DNA of 42,454 nucleotides from Arthrobacter sp. ES3-54 (GCF_029504395.1 NZ_JAQFIF010000023.1:1-42454); one strand, 5' to 3'. Positions 8,318-16,431 are shown, counted from the stretch's first letter. A program made the numbers and translations. The notes: generated by a model from the sequence alone, not told the origin.

Positions 8318-8385
8318 CGAAGTCGCCGGGTAGCTGCGAACTCGCCGGAACGTTCCGGCGAACCCGCAGGTTTCCGGCGATTTCG
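8318..8385. repeat. Palindromic intergenic repeat, copy 3
   Basis: A 68-bp palindrome between the convergent ends of the membrane-protein gene (stop 8303) and the GntR gene (stop 8421). It contains the perfect inner stem TCGCCGGAAC/GTTCCGGCGA. The left arm is slightly degenerate (GGGTAGC in place of GGAAACC). Its position suits a bidirectional terminator. Confidence 0.9.
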
Positions 8386-8420
8386 CGTGCTGGGGCGCGC
8401 TTGCCGGTGCGGGGGCAGTG

Positions 8421-9176
8421 TCAGTCCGTGGCAGCCTGGTCGGCGTCGAACCCGGCCAGGAGGCGCCGCGAGGCCGTGTCCATGTGGGAGCGCATGGCTG
8501 CCGTCACCGCGGCCTCGTCCCGCGCTTCCAGGGCGTGGAAGATTTCCCGGTGCTCGGCCAGGGCCGCCGCCGCGTGCCCTTCGTCCGTCAAGGCGCGGTC
8601 TACCCAGATGCGCAGCAGCGAGCGGATGCTTTGCAGCAGTTCCTGCAGGACCTGGTTGCCGGAGGCGGCCGCAATCTCGCGGTGGAAGGCGGCGTCGGCC
8701 TCCACGAAGGTTGCGAGGTCGTCGAGGTTGTGCTCCATGGTGGCCAGATTTTCGCGCATCCTGCCCAGGGCGCCGTCGGTAATCCGCTGGGCCGCCAGCT
8801 GGCCGGCCTGAACCTCGAGTCCGCCGCGTAGCTCCACGAGTTCGCGTGTGCGCGGGGCGCCCAGCATGAGGCCCCAGCTCAGCGTGCGGGGGAGGAGTTC
8901 GGAAATGCCGTCGCGCAGGTAGGTCCCGGAACCCGGGCGGACGATGACAATCCCGAGGATCTCCAGCGCTGCGAGGGCTTCGCGGACCGCGGAGCGCCCG
9001 ACCCCCAGCGATGCGGCGAGCTGGCGCTCGGCCGGCAGGCGGGTTCCGACGGCGATCTCGCCGCTCGTGAAGTAGCCCAGCAGCCGTTCGGCGACTTCGG
9101 AGACAACCGATCCTTGCTCCATGGAACCAAGCGCGGCACTGATTTTGGCCGTGGAAGCGGCGGAATTAACGGACAC
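8421..9176 (-). CDS. FadR-type GntR transcriptional regulator
   Basis: A 251-residue regulator. The N-terminal winged helix-turn-helix (about residues 25-90) has the GntR signature GTRLPAERQLAASLGVGRSA and the wing RPGSGTYLR. The C-terminal FCD (FadR) ligand domain spans about 100-240, with metal/ligand-type residues in the AFHREIA and RSHMD segments. It is divergent from the apionate/erythrulose operon and most likely represses it. The 14-bp palindrome at 9239-9252 is the obvious operator candidate. The inducer is probably a sugar acid or a pathway intermediate. The GTG start at 9176 has GGAAGG unusually close; an alternative is the ATG at 9122. Confidence 0.88.
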   Translation of the reverse strand: MSVNSAASTAKISAALGSMEQGSVVSEVAERLLGYFTSGEIAVGTRLPAERQLAASLGVGRSAVREALAALEILGIVIVRPGSGTYLRDGISELLPRTLSWGLMLGAPRTRELVELRGGLEVQAGQLAAQRITDGALGRMRENLATMEHNLDDLATFVEADAAFHREIAAASGNQVLQELLQSIRSLLRIWVDRALTDEGHAAAALAEHREIFHALEARDEAAVTAAMRSHMDTASRRLLAGFDADQAATD

Positions 9177-9238
9177 CTTCCCAGCGTAACAACCAGGACA
9201 GGCGCAGCCGCGCAGGCTTTACCCTCAGACATAAACAT

Positions 9239-9252
9239 GTCAACCGGTTGAC
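9239..9252. promoter_or_regulatory. Candidate GntR operator, perfect 14-bp palindrome
   Basis: GTCAACCGGTTGAC is a perfect inverted repeat in the 214-bp gap between the GntR gene and the operon it faces. FadR-subfamily proteins bind short palindromes of the general form TNGTnnnACNA, and TTGAC/GTCAA half sites fit this. The right half overlaps the proposed -35 box of the operon, so binding would block RNA polymerase. Confidence 0.65.
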
Positions 9253-9277
9253 CAATTTGGGGTCCTCGCTTTATGGT
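9248..9277 (+). promoter_or_regulatory. Candidate sigma-70 promoter of the transporter operon
   Basis: A TTGACC -35 (9248-9253) is separated by 18 bp from TATGGT (9272-9277). It lies about 115 bp upstream of the transporter GTG start. The -35 box is inside the right half of the operator palindrome. Confidence 0.5.
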
Positions 9278-9390
9278 GTTAATCACACGCTTAGTACCGG
9301 CCCCGCCAGCTTTCCCGAACTAGGCACTGAGACCCATCCCAAGGCATCCATCGCAGGCCGCCGCCGGGAGACCAACATCTAGGAGTCAAT

Positions 9391-10755
9391 GTGGACACCA
9401 CACAATCGGTGGTCGAAAGATCTGCAATTAAGAAGGTGGCATACCGGCTGGTGCCGTTCGTCGCCCTGATGTTCTTCATCAATTACCTGGACCGGACGGC
9501 TATCGCCTTTGCCGGCCCCAACGGCATGAACGCCGATCTGGGCCTCTCGGCCGCCCAGTTCGGCTTCGCGTCCGGGGTCTTCTTCATTGGCTACATCCTG
9601 CTTGAAGTACCCAGCAATCTGGCCCTGCACAGGTTCGGCGCCCGCCGCTGGCTCTCCCGCATCATGGTCAGCTGGGGCATCGTCTCCCTGCTGTTCGTCT
9701 GGGTCAGCAGCGTGGAGGGGCTCTATATTCTGCGCTTCATCCTGGGTGTGGCCGAAGCCGGCTTCTTTCCCGGCGCCATTCTGTTCCTGAGCCTGTGGGT
9801 CCCGTCCCGTCACCGCAGCAAGATCCTGGCCCTGTTCTACTTGGCCCAGCCGCTGACCACGGTCATCGGTGCACCGCTTGCCGGTTGGCTCATTCAGCAG
9901 GAGGGCCTCTTCGGCCTCGAGGGCTGGCGCGTGATGTACCTCGGCGTATCGGTTCCGGCCATCGTCGTCGGCATCATCGCCTGGTTCTACCTCGCCGATT
10001 CCCCGGCCAAGGCCAAGTGGCTCAACCCGGACGAAAAGACGTGGCTGACCAACGCCCTGGAGACGGAAAAGAAGGAAACCAAGGCGAGCCACAAGCACGT
10101 TAGCGTCCGCACTGTCTTCTCCAACGGCAGGGTCTGGATGCTGTCCGCGATCTACTTCGGCTTCATCTACGGCCTCTATGCGTTGGCGTTCTTCCTGCCC
10201 ACCATCATCGCCGGCTTCGAAAGCCAATACGGCACCAAGTTCGATGTGCTCCAAAAGGGCCTCATCACGGCCATCCCGTATGTGTTCGCGGCCTTTGCCC
10301 TGTACTTCTGGTCCAGGGACGCCACGAAGCGCGGCGTCAAGACCTGGCACATCGCTTTGCCCGCGCTCATCGGCGGCCTGAGCGTCCCGCTGGCCTTGTT
10401 TGCCGGCTCTCCGGCCGCGACCATCGCCGTCATCACCGTCACGGCCATGGCCATCTTTGCCGCACTGCCCAACTTCTGGACCGTCCCCACCCAGTTCCTC
10501 ACCGGAGCGGCGGCCGCGGCCGGCATCGCCCTGATCAACACCGTGGGCAACCTGGCCGGCTTCAGCGCCGGGTTCGTTACCGGCTGGCTCAAGGACTGGA
10601 CCGGCGGCTACACCGTCCCGATGTTCGTCGTCGGCGGCTTCCTGCTTCTTTCCGCCATCCTCATGGTGGTGCTGAGCCGCTCCGGCAAGATCAGCGAAGG
10701 CGTACCCGCTGAAGCGCTTGATCCCTCGGGGGCCGGACACCACGCCGAACCGTAA
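9391..10755 (+). CDS. MFS transporter, anion:cation symporter type
   Basis: A 454-residue, ~12-helix major facilitator protein of the anion:cation symporter (ACS) group, which takes up sugar acids and other organic anions with protons. Signatures are FFINYLDRTAIAFAGPNGM (about 28-46), EVPSNLALHRFGARRWLSRI (the loop 2-3 motif) and RFILGVAEAGFFPGAILFLS. A hydrophilic central loop (about 205-240) is rich in Lys and Glu. It starts with GTG 5 bp after AGGAG. As the first gene of the operon with a carboxylate-oxidising enzyme and erythrulose phosphate isomerases, it is a good candidate D-apionate (or related C4/C5 sugar acid) importer. Substrate is inferred from context only. Confidence 0.85.
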   Translation: MDTTQSVVERSAIKKVAYRLVPFVALMFFINYLDRTAIAFAGPNGMNADLGLSAAQFGFASGVFFIGYILLEVPSNLALHRFGARRWLSRIMVSWGIVSLLFVWVSSVEGLYILRFILGVAEAGFFPGAILFLSLWVPSRHRSKILALFYLAQPLTTVIGAPLAGWLIQQEGLFGLEGWRVMYLGVSVPAIVVGIIAWFYLADSPAKAKWLNPDEKTWLTNALETEKKETKASHKHVSVRTVFSNGRVWMLSAIYFGFIYGLYALAFFLPTIIAGFESQYGTKFDVLQKGLITAIPYVFAAFALYFWSRDATKRGVKTWHIALPALIGGLSVPLALFAGSPAATIAVITVTAMAIFAALPNFWTVPTQFLTGAAAAAGIALINTVGNLAGFSAGFVTGWLKDWTGGYTVPMFVVGGFLLLSAILMVVLSRSGKISEGVPAEALDPSGAGHHAEP

Positions 10756-10762
10756 CAGACCC

Positions 10763-10794
10763 GGGGGCGTCCCCCTTACCCGGGGATGTCCCCG
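10763..10794 (+). promoter_or_regulatory. Two tandem perfect hairpins inside the operon
   Basis: GGGGG-CGT-CCCCC (10763-10775) is followed 5 bp later by CGGGG-ATGT-CCCCG (10781-10794), starting 8 bp after the transporter stop. There is no U-tract. In an operon gap of 152 bp this could reduce read-through or protect the upstream message from exonucleases. A weak TATATT box at 10888-10893 could serve a second promoter. Confidence 0.5.
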
Positions 10795-10907
10795 CACCAA
10801 TCCGCGCCGGCCGGCGCATGCTGGCCGCAGACATGTCCGCCGCCACCAGTCGGCGTCCCAAGAACAATTTCCCTCAGCTAGCCTCTATATATTCCGGGAG
10901 ACACCGC

Positions 10908-12668
10908 ATGACCCGCCTGTTCAATGAACCTTCAGCCTTCGCTGACGAGATGATCGAGGGCTTCGTTGCCTCCCACCGCCGCTGGGTCAAGCGCGTTTCC
11001 GGTGGTGTTGTCCGTAACACCCGCAGCACACCCGGCACCGCTGCCCTGGTGATCGGCGGCGGCTCCGGACACTACCCGGCCTTTGCCGGGCTCGTGGGCC
11101 AGGGCCTCGCCCACGGTGCCGCGATGGGCAACCTGTTCGCTTCCCCGTCCGCGCAGCAAATCTACAACGTGGCGAAGGCCGCCAACAACGGCGGCGGTGT
11201 GCTGCTGGGGTACGGCAACTACGCCGGTGACGTCCTGCACTTCAACCAGGCCCAGGACCGGCTCCGCAACGAGGGAATCGACTGCCGGAGCATCGCTGTT
11301 ACGGACGACGTCTCCTCCGCACCGCCGGCCGAACGGGCCAAGCGCAGGGGCATCGCCGGTGACCTGACGGTCTTCAAGGTGGCCGCCGCGGCCGCTGAAG
11401 CCGGCTACTCCATGGACGCTACGCTGGCGATCGCCGAACGCGCCAACGACCGGACCCGCTCCTTCGGTGTTGCCTTCACCGGATGCACCCTGCCCGGCGC
11501 CGACCACCCGCTCTTCTCCGTCCCGGAAGGCCGCATGGCCGTCGGGATGGGCATCCACGGTGAGCCGGGCATCGGGGAAACGGACATCCCGACGGCGGAC
11601 GAACTCGCCGAGTTGCTCGTCAGCAGCCTCCTGGCAGAGGTTCCCGACGGCCTCGGGGACGGCGTCGCTTCCGGCGGTGCACGGCGCGTCGTCCCCATCC
11701 TCAACGGCCTGGGCAGCGTCAAGTACGAGGAACTCTTCGTGGTCTACCGCCGCGTCGCCCAGCTCCTCGCCGAGGCCGGCCTGGACGCCGTGGACCCGCA
11801 GGTGGGCGAACTGGTCACCAGCTTCGACATGGCCGGCACCTCCCTGACCCTGTTCTGGCTCGACGACGAACTCGAATCCCTCTGGGACGCGCCCGCCGAC
11901 GCCCCGGCCTTCCGCCGCGGCGCCGTGACCGCCGAGGCCCTCGAGACCACCGAATTCACAGACCTCGCCGAGGTCGAAGCGCCGATCCCGGCAGCTTCCG
12001 ACGAATCCCGTGCCGGGGCCCTCCGGGTACTGGCCGCGCTCGGCGCCGCAAAGGACGTGGTGGACGCCAACGCCGAGGAGCTCGGCAGGATTGACGCCAT
12101 CGCCGGCGACGGCGACCACGGCATCGGCATGGAACGCGGCGTCGGGGCGGCTGTCACTGCCGCAGCGGACGCCGTCGCCCGCGGCGCGGGAGCCGCCACC
12201 ACCCTCCGCCTCGCAGGTGACGCCTGGGCCGACAAAGCCGGCGGCACCTCCGGTGCACTGTGGGGCATGGCCCTGCACGCCGTCGGAGACGCCCTGGGCG
12301 ACTCCAAGGCTCCCGACGCCGGCGCTGTCGCCGACGGCGTGGCCGCCGCGGCCGCCGCGATCATGGACTTCGGCAAGGCCAAGCCAGGGGACAAGACCTT
12401 GGTGGACGTCCTGGTCCCGTTCCGTGACGCCCTCAGCACCGGTGTCAGTACCGGAGAGTCCCTCACGCAGGCCTGGGGTACGGCGGCAGGGGTTGCCGAG
12501 CAGGCGGCCGAAGACACCGCCCAGCTGCTGCCGCTCATGGGACGCGCCCGCCCGCACGCTGAGAAGAGCCTAGGCACCCCCGATGCCGGCGCCGTGTCCA
12601 TGGCGCTGATCGTACGAGCCATTCACAAAATCCTCGTCGAGGAAAAAACAGTTAAGGAGAACGCATGA
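10908..12668 (+). CDS. lerK: DhaKL-type ketose kinase (probable L-erythrulose kinase)
   Basis: A 586-residue single-chain dihydroxyacetone-kinase-family enzyme. The N-terminal DhaK domain (about 1-330) carries VIGGGSGHYPAF, FTGCTLPGADHP and GMGIHGEPG, which holds the substrate-binding histidine. The C-terminal DhaL nucleotide domain (about 370-580) has IAGDGDHGIGMERG, whose aspartates bind Mg-ATP, and DAWADKAGGTSGALWG. With two C4 isomerases directly downstream, the likely substrate is L-erythrulose, giving L-erythrulose 1-phosphate. Plain dihydroxyacetone is the alternative. The frame is open from 10818, but the ATG at 10908 follows GGGAG and starts the conserved region. The stop overlaps the next start as ATGA. 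Confidence 0.8.
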   Translation: MTRLFNEPSAFADEMIEGFVASHRRWVKRVSGGVVRNTRSTPGTAALVIGGGSGHYPAFAGLVGQGLAHGAAMGNLFASPSAQQIYNVAKAANNGGGVLLGYGNYAGDVLHFNQAQDRLRNEGIDCRSIAVTDDVSSAPPAERAKRRGIAGDLTVFKVAAAAAEAGYSMDATLAIAERANDRTRSFGVAFTGCTLPGADHPLFSVPEGRMAVGMGIHGEPGIGETDIPTADELAELLVSSLLAEVPDGLGDGVASGGARRVVPILNGLGSVKYEELFVVYRRVAQLLAEAGLDAVDPQVGELVTSFDMAGTSLTLFWLDDELESLWDAPADAPAFRRGAVTAEALETTEFTDLAEVEAPIPAASDESRAGALRVLAALGAAKDVVDANAEELGRIDAIAGDGDHGIGMERGVGAAVTAAADAVARGAGAATTLRLAGDAWADKAGGTSGALWGMALHAVGDALGDSKAPDAGAVADGVAAAAAAIMDFGKAKPGDKTLVDVLVPFRDALSTGVSTGESLTQAWGTAAGVAEQAAEDTAQLLPLMGRARPHAEKSLGTPDAGAVSMALIVRAIHKILVEEKTVKENA

Positions 12669-13135
12669 GCGCCAAACTGCGCCTGGTCATCGGAGCCGAC
12701 GACGCTGGATTCGACTACAAAGAGGCCCTCAAAGCCGATCTCGAGGCCAGTGACCTCGTCGAATCGGTCCACGACGTGGGCGTGGATGCCACCAGCCACA
12801 CTCCCTACCCATCCGTGGCCATCGCGGCCGCCGAACTCATCGCCGCCGGCAAGGCGGACCGCGCCCTGCTGGTCTGCGGCACCGGGCTCGGCGTCGCGAT
12901 CGCCGCAAATAAGGTCCCCGGGATCCGAGCCGTCACGGCCCACGACAGCTACTCCGTGGAGCGTTCTATCCTGAGCAACAACGCCCAGGTGCTCACCTTC
13001 GGCCAACGCGTCGTCGGCCTGGAGCTCGCCCGCCGGCTCGCCCGCGAATGGCTCACCTACACCTTCGACGAAACTTCCGCCTCGGCCGAAAAAGTCACAC
13101 TAATTAAGGACTACGAGGGTGTCACTTCCTGCTAA
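12665..13135 (+). CDS. derI: RpiB-family D-erythrulose-4-phosphate isomerase
   Basis: A 156-residue RpiB/LacAB-family sugar-phosphate isomerase, normal in length. Features include IGADDAGFDYKE at the N-terminus, the CGTGLG loop (about residues 76-81, with the usual catalytic cysteine), NKVPGIRAVTAHD and NNAQVLTFGQRVVG. In erythritol/threitol and apionate pathways such enzymes (EryI, DerI) turn D-erythrulose 4-phosphate into D-erythrose 4-phosphate, which enters the pentose phosphate pathway. That role fits the TIM-type partner encoded next. A ribose-5-phosphate isomerase role is possible but less likely here. AAGGAG lies 6 bp before the ATG, which overlaps the kinase stop; the 3' end overlaps the next gene by 17 bp. 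Confidence 0.8.
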   Translation: MSAKLRLVIGADDAGFDYKEALKADLEASDLVESVHDVGVDATSHTPYPSVAIAAAELIAAGKADRALLVCGTGLGVAIAANKVPGIRAVTAHDSYSVERSILSNNAQVLTFGQRVVGLELARRLAREWLTYTFDETSASAEKVTLIKDYEGVTSC

Positions 13136-13937
13136 GACAGCAACAAAACCGAAGGCAATCATCGGCGTCAGCCTGAAGATGTACTTCGGCTACGAACGCA
13201 CGCTCGAATACTGCCGCGAGGTGGCCACCATCGCTTTCGCGCATCCGGCGGTCCAGAGCGGCGGCATCGAACTGTTCGTGCTGCCCACCCTGCCTGTACT
13301 GCCCGAAGCGGCCCGCATTCTCGGGACCGCCGGGGCAGCCGCCGGAGCCCAGGACATCTTCTGGGAGGACGAAGGACCCTACACCGGGGAGGTAGGCGGC
13401 AGGACCGTTGCTGAACTCGGCGGCCGCTACGCAGAGGTGGGCCACGCAGAACGGCGCCGGATCTTTGGCGAGGATGACAGGATAATCGGCCTCAAGACCG
13501 CCGCCGCCTACCGCAACGGGCTCACCCCGGTGCTCTGCGTGGGCGAGCTGCAGCCCGGTTCCGTGGAGGAAGCCATCCGGACCTGCTCAGCGGACATCGA
13601 CGCCGCGCTCAACCGGGCACGGTCCCTGGGGCCGGCAGCGCGGACCATTGTGGCCTACGAACCGCAATGGGCCATCGGCGCCCCGGAACCGGCCACGCCG
13701 GAGTACATCAGCGCCGTCAGCGTCGGCCTGGACGCGCACCTGCGCTCCCTGCCCGGCCAGGCCGACAGCCGGGTCATCTACGGCGGAAGCGCCGGCCCGG
13801 GCCTGATCGGCCGGCTCGATGATGCCGTCGCCGGGCTGTTCCTGGGCCGCTTCGCCCACGACCCGAAGGCCCTGAAGACCATCCTGGACGAGACCGCCGA
13901 ACGGCTGGGCCTGCTGTCCGGAAGGGCGGCAGCATGA
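13119..13937 (+). CDS. lerI: TIM-family L-erythrulose-1-phosphate isomerase
   Basis: A 272-residue triosephosphate-isomerase-family protein. Catalytic features are the Lys in GVSLKMYFG (about residue 19), the His in GHAERRRIFG, the Glu in AYEPQWAIG and the phosphate loop VIYGGSAGPG. TIM proper has N-x-K and GHSERR, so this is a divergent paralogue of the EryH/LerI type. These convert L-erythrulose 1-phosphate into D-erythrulose 4-phosphate, the substrate of the RpiB-type enzyme just upstream. The GTG start at 13119 follows AAGGA and lies inside the previous gene. The gene ends in an ATGA overlap with the next one. Strong translational coupling suggests a stepwise pathway. Confidence 0.82.
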   Translation: MSLPAKTATKPKAIIGVSLKMYFGYERTLEYCREVATIAFAHPAVQSGGIELFVLPTLPVLPEAARILGTAGAAAGAQDIFWEDEGPYTGEVGGRTVAELGGRYAEVGHAERRRIFGEDDRIIGLKTAAAYRNGLTPVLCVGELQPGSVEEAIRTCSADIDAALNRARSLGPAARTIVAYEPQWAIGAPEPATPEYISAVSVGLDAHLRSLPGQADSRVIYGGSAGPGLIGRLDDAVAGLFLGRFAHDPKALKTILDETAERLGLLSGRAAA

Positions 13938-14767
13938 GCACCATCGGCCAGGGCTCCCGGATCGGATCTGGTTCAAGAATTGGATTGAGCAGCTACGCCT
14001 TCTTCTGGCAGCTCTCGGAGAAGGTTTCGGAGCCCATCAGCCTCCGCGAGGCGCTGGAGCGCACCGCGGCCCTCGGCGTGGACCTCTTTCAGATCTGCGA
14101 CTACGCACCGCTCGAAGCCATGAGCGAAGCGGAACTGAAGGACATCCGGGCCACGGCCGACTCGCTGGGGATCGCGCTGGAACTGGGCACCAAAGGCATC
14201 CGGCAGGAACACCTCCGGAAGTTCCTGCGGATCGCCGGGATCTTGGGCGCGCCGCTCTTGCGGACCATGTTCAACGTCCCGGGCCACACCCCGACACCGG
14301 AAGAAGCCGTGGCGATTTTCAAGGACGTGCTGCCGGAGTTCGAGGCCGCCGGAGTGAAGATCGCGGTGGAAACCTATGAGCAAGTTCCCACGGCCCGGAT
14401 CCTGGAGGTCATCCGCAGCGTCGGGAGCCCCTACCTGGGCATCTGCAGCGATCCCGCCAACACCGTGGCGGCGCTGGAGTCCCCGCGTGAGGTGATTGAC
14501 GCCGTCGCGCCCTATGTCCTCAACATGCACATCAAAGACTTTGCGTTCAGCCGCAAGGAGGGGTGGGTCGGCTTCACGTACTCCGGCGCTCCCCTCGGCG
14601 AGGGCCTTCTGGACTATGACTACATGGCCGGAAAGCTTCAGCCCAAAGAAAGAAACATCAACCAAATTGTCGAGCACTGGCTGCCGTGGCAGGACTCCGA
14701 AGAAGAGACCATCCGCCGCGAAAACCAGTGGACCCAGCAAAGCCTCGATTTCCTAAGGAGCAAGTGA
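13934..14767 (+). CDS. oiaC: Xylose-isomerase-like TIM barrel (probable 3-oxoisoapionate decarboxylase)
   Basis: A 277-residue TIM-barrel protein of the sugar-phosphate isomerase/AP-endonuclease-2 superfamily. Likely metal ligands are the Glu in IAVETYE, the Asp in GICSDPAN, the His in NMHIKD and a Glu in LGEGLLDYD near the C-terminus. By sequence alone it could be an isomerase, epimerase or decarboxylase. In described D-apionate routes a protein of this fold (OiaC) decarboxylates 3-oxoisoapionate to L-erythrulose, and the surrounding kinase and two isomerases are the steps that consume L-erythrulose. The OiaC assignment is inference from this fit. The start overlaps the previous stop by ATGA, and the stop is 1 bp before the next start. 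Confidence 0.68.
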   Translation: MSTIGQGSRIGSGSRIGLSSYAFFWQLSEKVSEPISLREALERTAALGVDLFQICDYAPLEAMSEAELKDIRATADSLGIALELGTKGIRQEHLRKFLRIAGILGAPLLRTMFNVPGHTPTPEEAVAIFKDVLPEFEAAGVKIAVETYEQVPTARILEVIRSVGSPYLGICSDPANTVAALESPREVIDAVAPYVLNMHIKDFAFSRKEGWVGFTYSGAPLGEGLLDYDYMAGKLQPKERNINQIVEHWLPWQDSEEETIRRENQWTQQSLDFLRSK

Positions 14768-14768
14768 A

Positions 14769-15629
14769 ATGTCAGCAGAAAAATTGACCGTCGCCGTCAT
14801 CGGGGCCGGAGGCAAAATGGGGCTGCGTGTTTCAGCCAACCTCCAGAAGAGCGCCCACAACGTCTTCTACAGCGAGAACTCGCCTGCCGGACAGGAGCGC
14901 GTACGCGCCGAAGGACGGGAAATCAGCAGCACGGAGGATGCGATCAAGGACGCCGATGTCGTGATCCTCGCCGTCCCGGACACCGTACTGGGCGTCGTTT
15001 CCCAGGGTGTGGTCCCGCAGTTGAAGTCGGGCGCCATCCTGCTCACCCTTGACCCGGCCGCCGCCTACGCCGGCCTCTTGGCCACGCGCGACGACGTCGT
15101 CCAGGCCGTGGCCCACCCGTGCCACCCGTCTGTGTTCCTGGAACGCACCACCAAGGAGGAATGGGCCGATACCTTCGGCGGACAGGGCGCCCCGCAGAAC
15201 GTCGTCGCCGCGATCGACGAGGACGCCTCCGAGGCCGCCCGCGCCGCCGCCGAGGCGACCATCAAGGTCATCTACGCCCCCGTGATCGACGTCCACTGGG
15301 TCACTGTGAAGCAACTCGCCATCCTCGAACCCACCCTCGTGGAGACCGTGGCCTGCATGATCGGCACCCTGCTCAAGGAAGCCCTGCACGAGACCGTGCA
15401 CACCGCGGGCGTCCCGGAGGAAGCCGCCAAGGCCATGCTGTTCGGACACGTCCAGATCGCCCTCACCAACGCCCTGCGCGGTTCCAACCCGTTCTCCGAG
15501 GCCTGCGAAATCGCCATCCAGTACGGCAAGGACACCATCGTCAAGGACGACTGGAAGAAGATCTTCGACGACTCCGAGCTCGACTACGTGATCGCCAAGA
15601 TGCTCAAGCTCGACGCCGTCAAGCGCTGA
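14769..15629 (+). CDS. apnO: Phosphogluconate-dehydrogenase-like oxidoreductase (probable D-apionate oxidoisomerase)
   Basis: A 286-residue NAD(P)-dependent enzyme. The N-terminal Rossmann domain starts VAVIGAGGKMG (about residues 8-18) and continues with DADVVILAVPDTVLG. A C-terminal helical domain of the PGDH_C type contains VKQLAILEPTLVETVACM and GHVQIALTNALRG. The family oxidises hydroxy acids. ApnO of D-apionate degradation, which oxidises and isomerises D-apionate to 3-oxoisoapionate, is the best fit in this operon, because its product would feed the adjacent decarboxylase candidate. This is inferred from gene context. The ATG follows AAGGAGCAAGTGAA. It is the last gene of the operon and is followed 50 bp later by palindromic repeat copy 4. 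Confidence 0.68.
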   Translation: MSAEKLTVAVIGAGGKMGLRVSANLQKSAHNVFYSENSPAGQERVRAEGREISSTEDAIKDADVVILAVPDTVLGVVSQGVVPQLKSGAILLTLDPAAAYAGLLATRDDVVQAVAHPCHPSVFLERTTKEEWADTFGGQGAPQNVVAAIDEDASEAARAAAEATIKVIYAPVIDVHWVTVKQLAILEPTLVETVACMIGTLLKEALHETVHTAGVPEEAAKAMLFGHVQIALTNALRGSNPFSEACEIAIQYGKDTIVKDDWKKIFDDSELDYVIAKMLKLDAVKR

Positions 15630-15679
15630 GTCGACGCCGGACTCGCCCGATCTGGGCGGCGTCCCGGCTCACGAACGGC

Positions 15680-15747
15680 CGAAGTCGCCGGAAACCTGCG
15701 GGCTCGCCGGAACGTTCCGGCGGTCTCGCGGGTTTCCGGCGAACTCG
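15680..15747. repeat. Palindromic intergenic repeat, copy 4
   Basis: A 68-bp palindrome starting CGAAGTCGCCGGAAACCTG and ending GGTTTCCGGCGAACTCG, with a perfect inner CGCCGGAACGTTCCGGCG. About 28 of 34 arm positions pair. It sits between the convergent ends of the catabolic operon (15629) and the oxidoreductase gene (15790), consistent with a shared terminator. Confidence 0.9.
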
Positions 15748-15789
15748 CCCGTCGGGGCACGGACCGATCGCGCGTCCGGGCCCGGAGCG

Positions 15790-16431
15790 TCAGATGGTGC
15801 GCGGGGCCTTGGCCAGGTTCTCGGCCAGCTCGGCCACGTTCTGCCGGATCACGTAGGCGGGGCGGTCCCGTTCCGTGCGCCAGCTTTCGGACAGGGGGCC
15901 CATGTTGACGGTGTCGAAGCCGAATTCGTCATAGAGCCTGGTGACAAGCTCAGCCGCTTCCGGGAAATCGCTCGCCGTGGCCAGGGCCCGGCGGTTGGGT
16001 GTTCCGGCCGGTGTGCCGTCCGTGGTGATCTGGGAGAACCTGATGTGGTTGAAGGCCTTGGCCACCTTGGACTGGGGCAGGTGCTCCTGCAGCAGGCCGC
16101 AGGTGGTGGCCTCGCCGGCATCCAAAGCGGGCACATGCCCGTCGCGTTCCCAGTAGTAGTTGTTGGTGTCCAGAACGATCTTGCCCGCCAGCGGCTCCAC
16201 GGGCACGTTCCGGATGCTCTTAAACGGCACGGAGACGACGGCGAAGTCGCCAGCAGTTGCCGCTTCGGCCGGCGTTGCGGCCTGGGCCCGGGGCCCTAGC
16301 TCCGCGACGAGGTCCGCCAGAGTTTCCGTGCCCCGCGAGTTGCTGATCACGACGTCGTAGCCGAGCTCCACGGCCTTGCGGGCGATCTGGCCGCCAATGT
16401 GTCCTGCACCGATGAATCCGATTGTTGTCAT
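15790..16431 (-). CDS. NADPH/F420-dependent oxidoreductase-like protein
   Basis: A 213-residue protein of the NADP oxidoreductase, coenzyme-F420-dependent family. The N-terminal Rossmann motif IGFIGAGHIGGQIARKAV (residues 3-20) is followed by VISNSRG, where Ser/Arg after the second strand suggests NADP(H). VVSVPFKSI and VLDTNNYYWERDG are typical of the family. The frame stays open for 10 more residues, but the ATG at 16431 starts the conserved fold; no strong ribosome site is seen. The gene lies alone between palindromic repeat copies 4 and 5. A degraded copy of its 3' part sits beside copy 1 at 5590-5690. The electron acceptor and substrate are unknown. Confidence 0.8.
   Translation of the reverse strand: MTTIGFIGAGHIGGQIARKAVELGYDVVISNSRGTETLADLVAELGPRAQAATPAEAATAGDFAVVSVPFKSIRNVPVEPLAGKIVLDTNNYYWERDGHVPALDAGEATTCGLLQEHLPQSKVAKAFNHIRFSQITTDGTPAGTPNRRALATASDFPEAAELVTRLYDEFGFDTVNMGPLSESWRTERDRPAYVIRQNVAELAENLAKAPRTI

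Noticed and set aside
5503..8385. CRISPR array from repeated palindromes
   Set aside because: Copies are kilobases apart with genes between; no regular spacers and no cas genes.
9379..10800. 473-codon minus-strand frame opposite the MFS transporter
   Set aside because: Composition (Gly, Glu, Asp, Gln, His rich) is typical of an antisense shadow; no ribosome site.
3153..10881. Shared 11-mer CCCTCAGCTAG at 3153 and 10871
   Set aside because: Two short matches in unlike contexts; no wider similarity, probably chance.
10932..12557. 541-codon minus-strand frame opposite the DhaKL kinase
   Set aside because: Shadow of a well-supported kinase gene; low-complexity Gly/Val/Asp composition.
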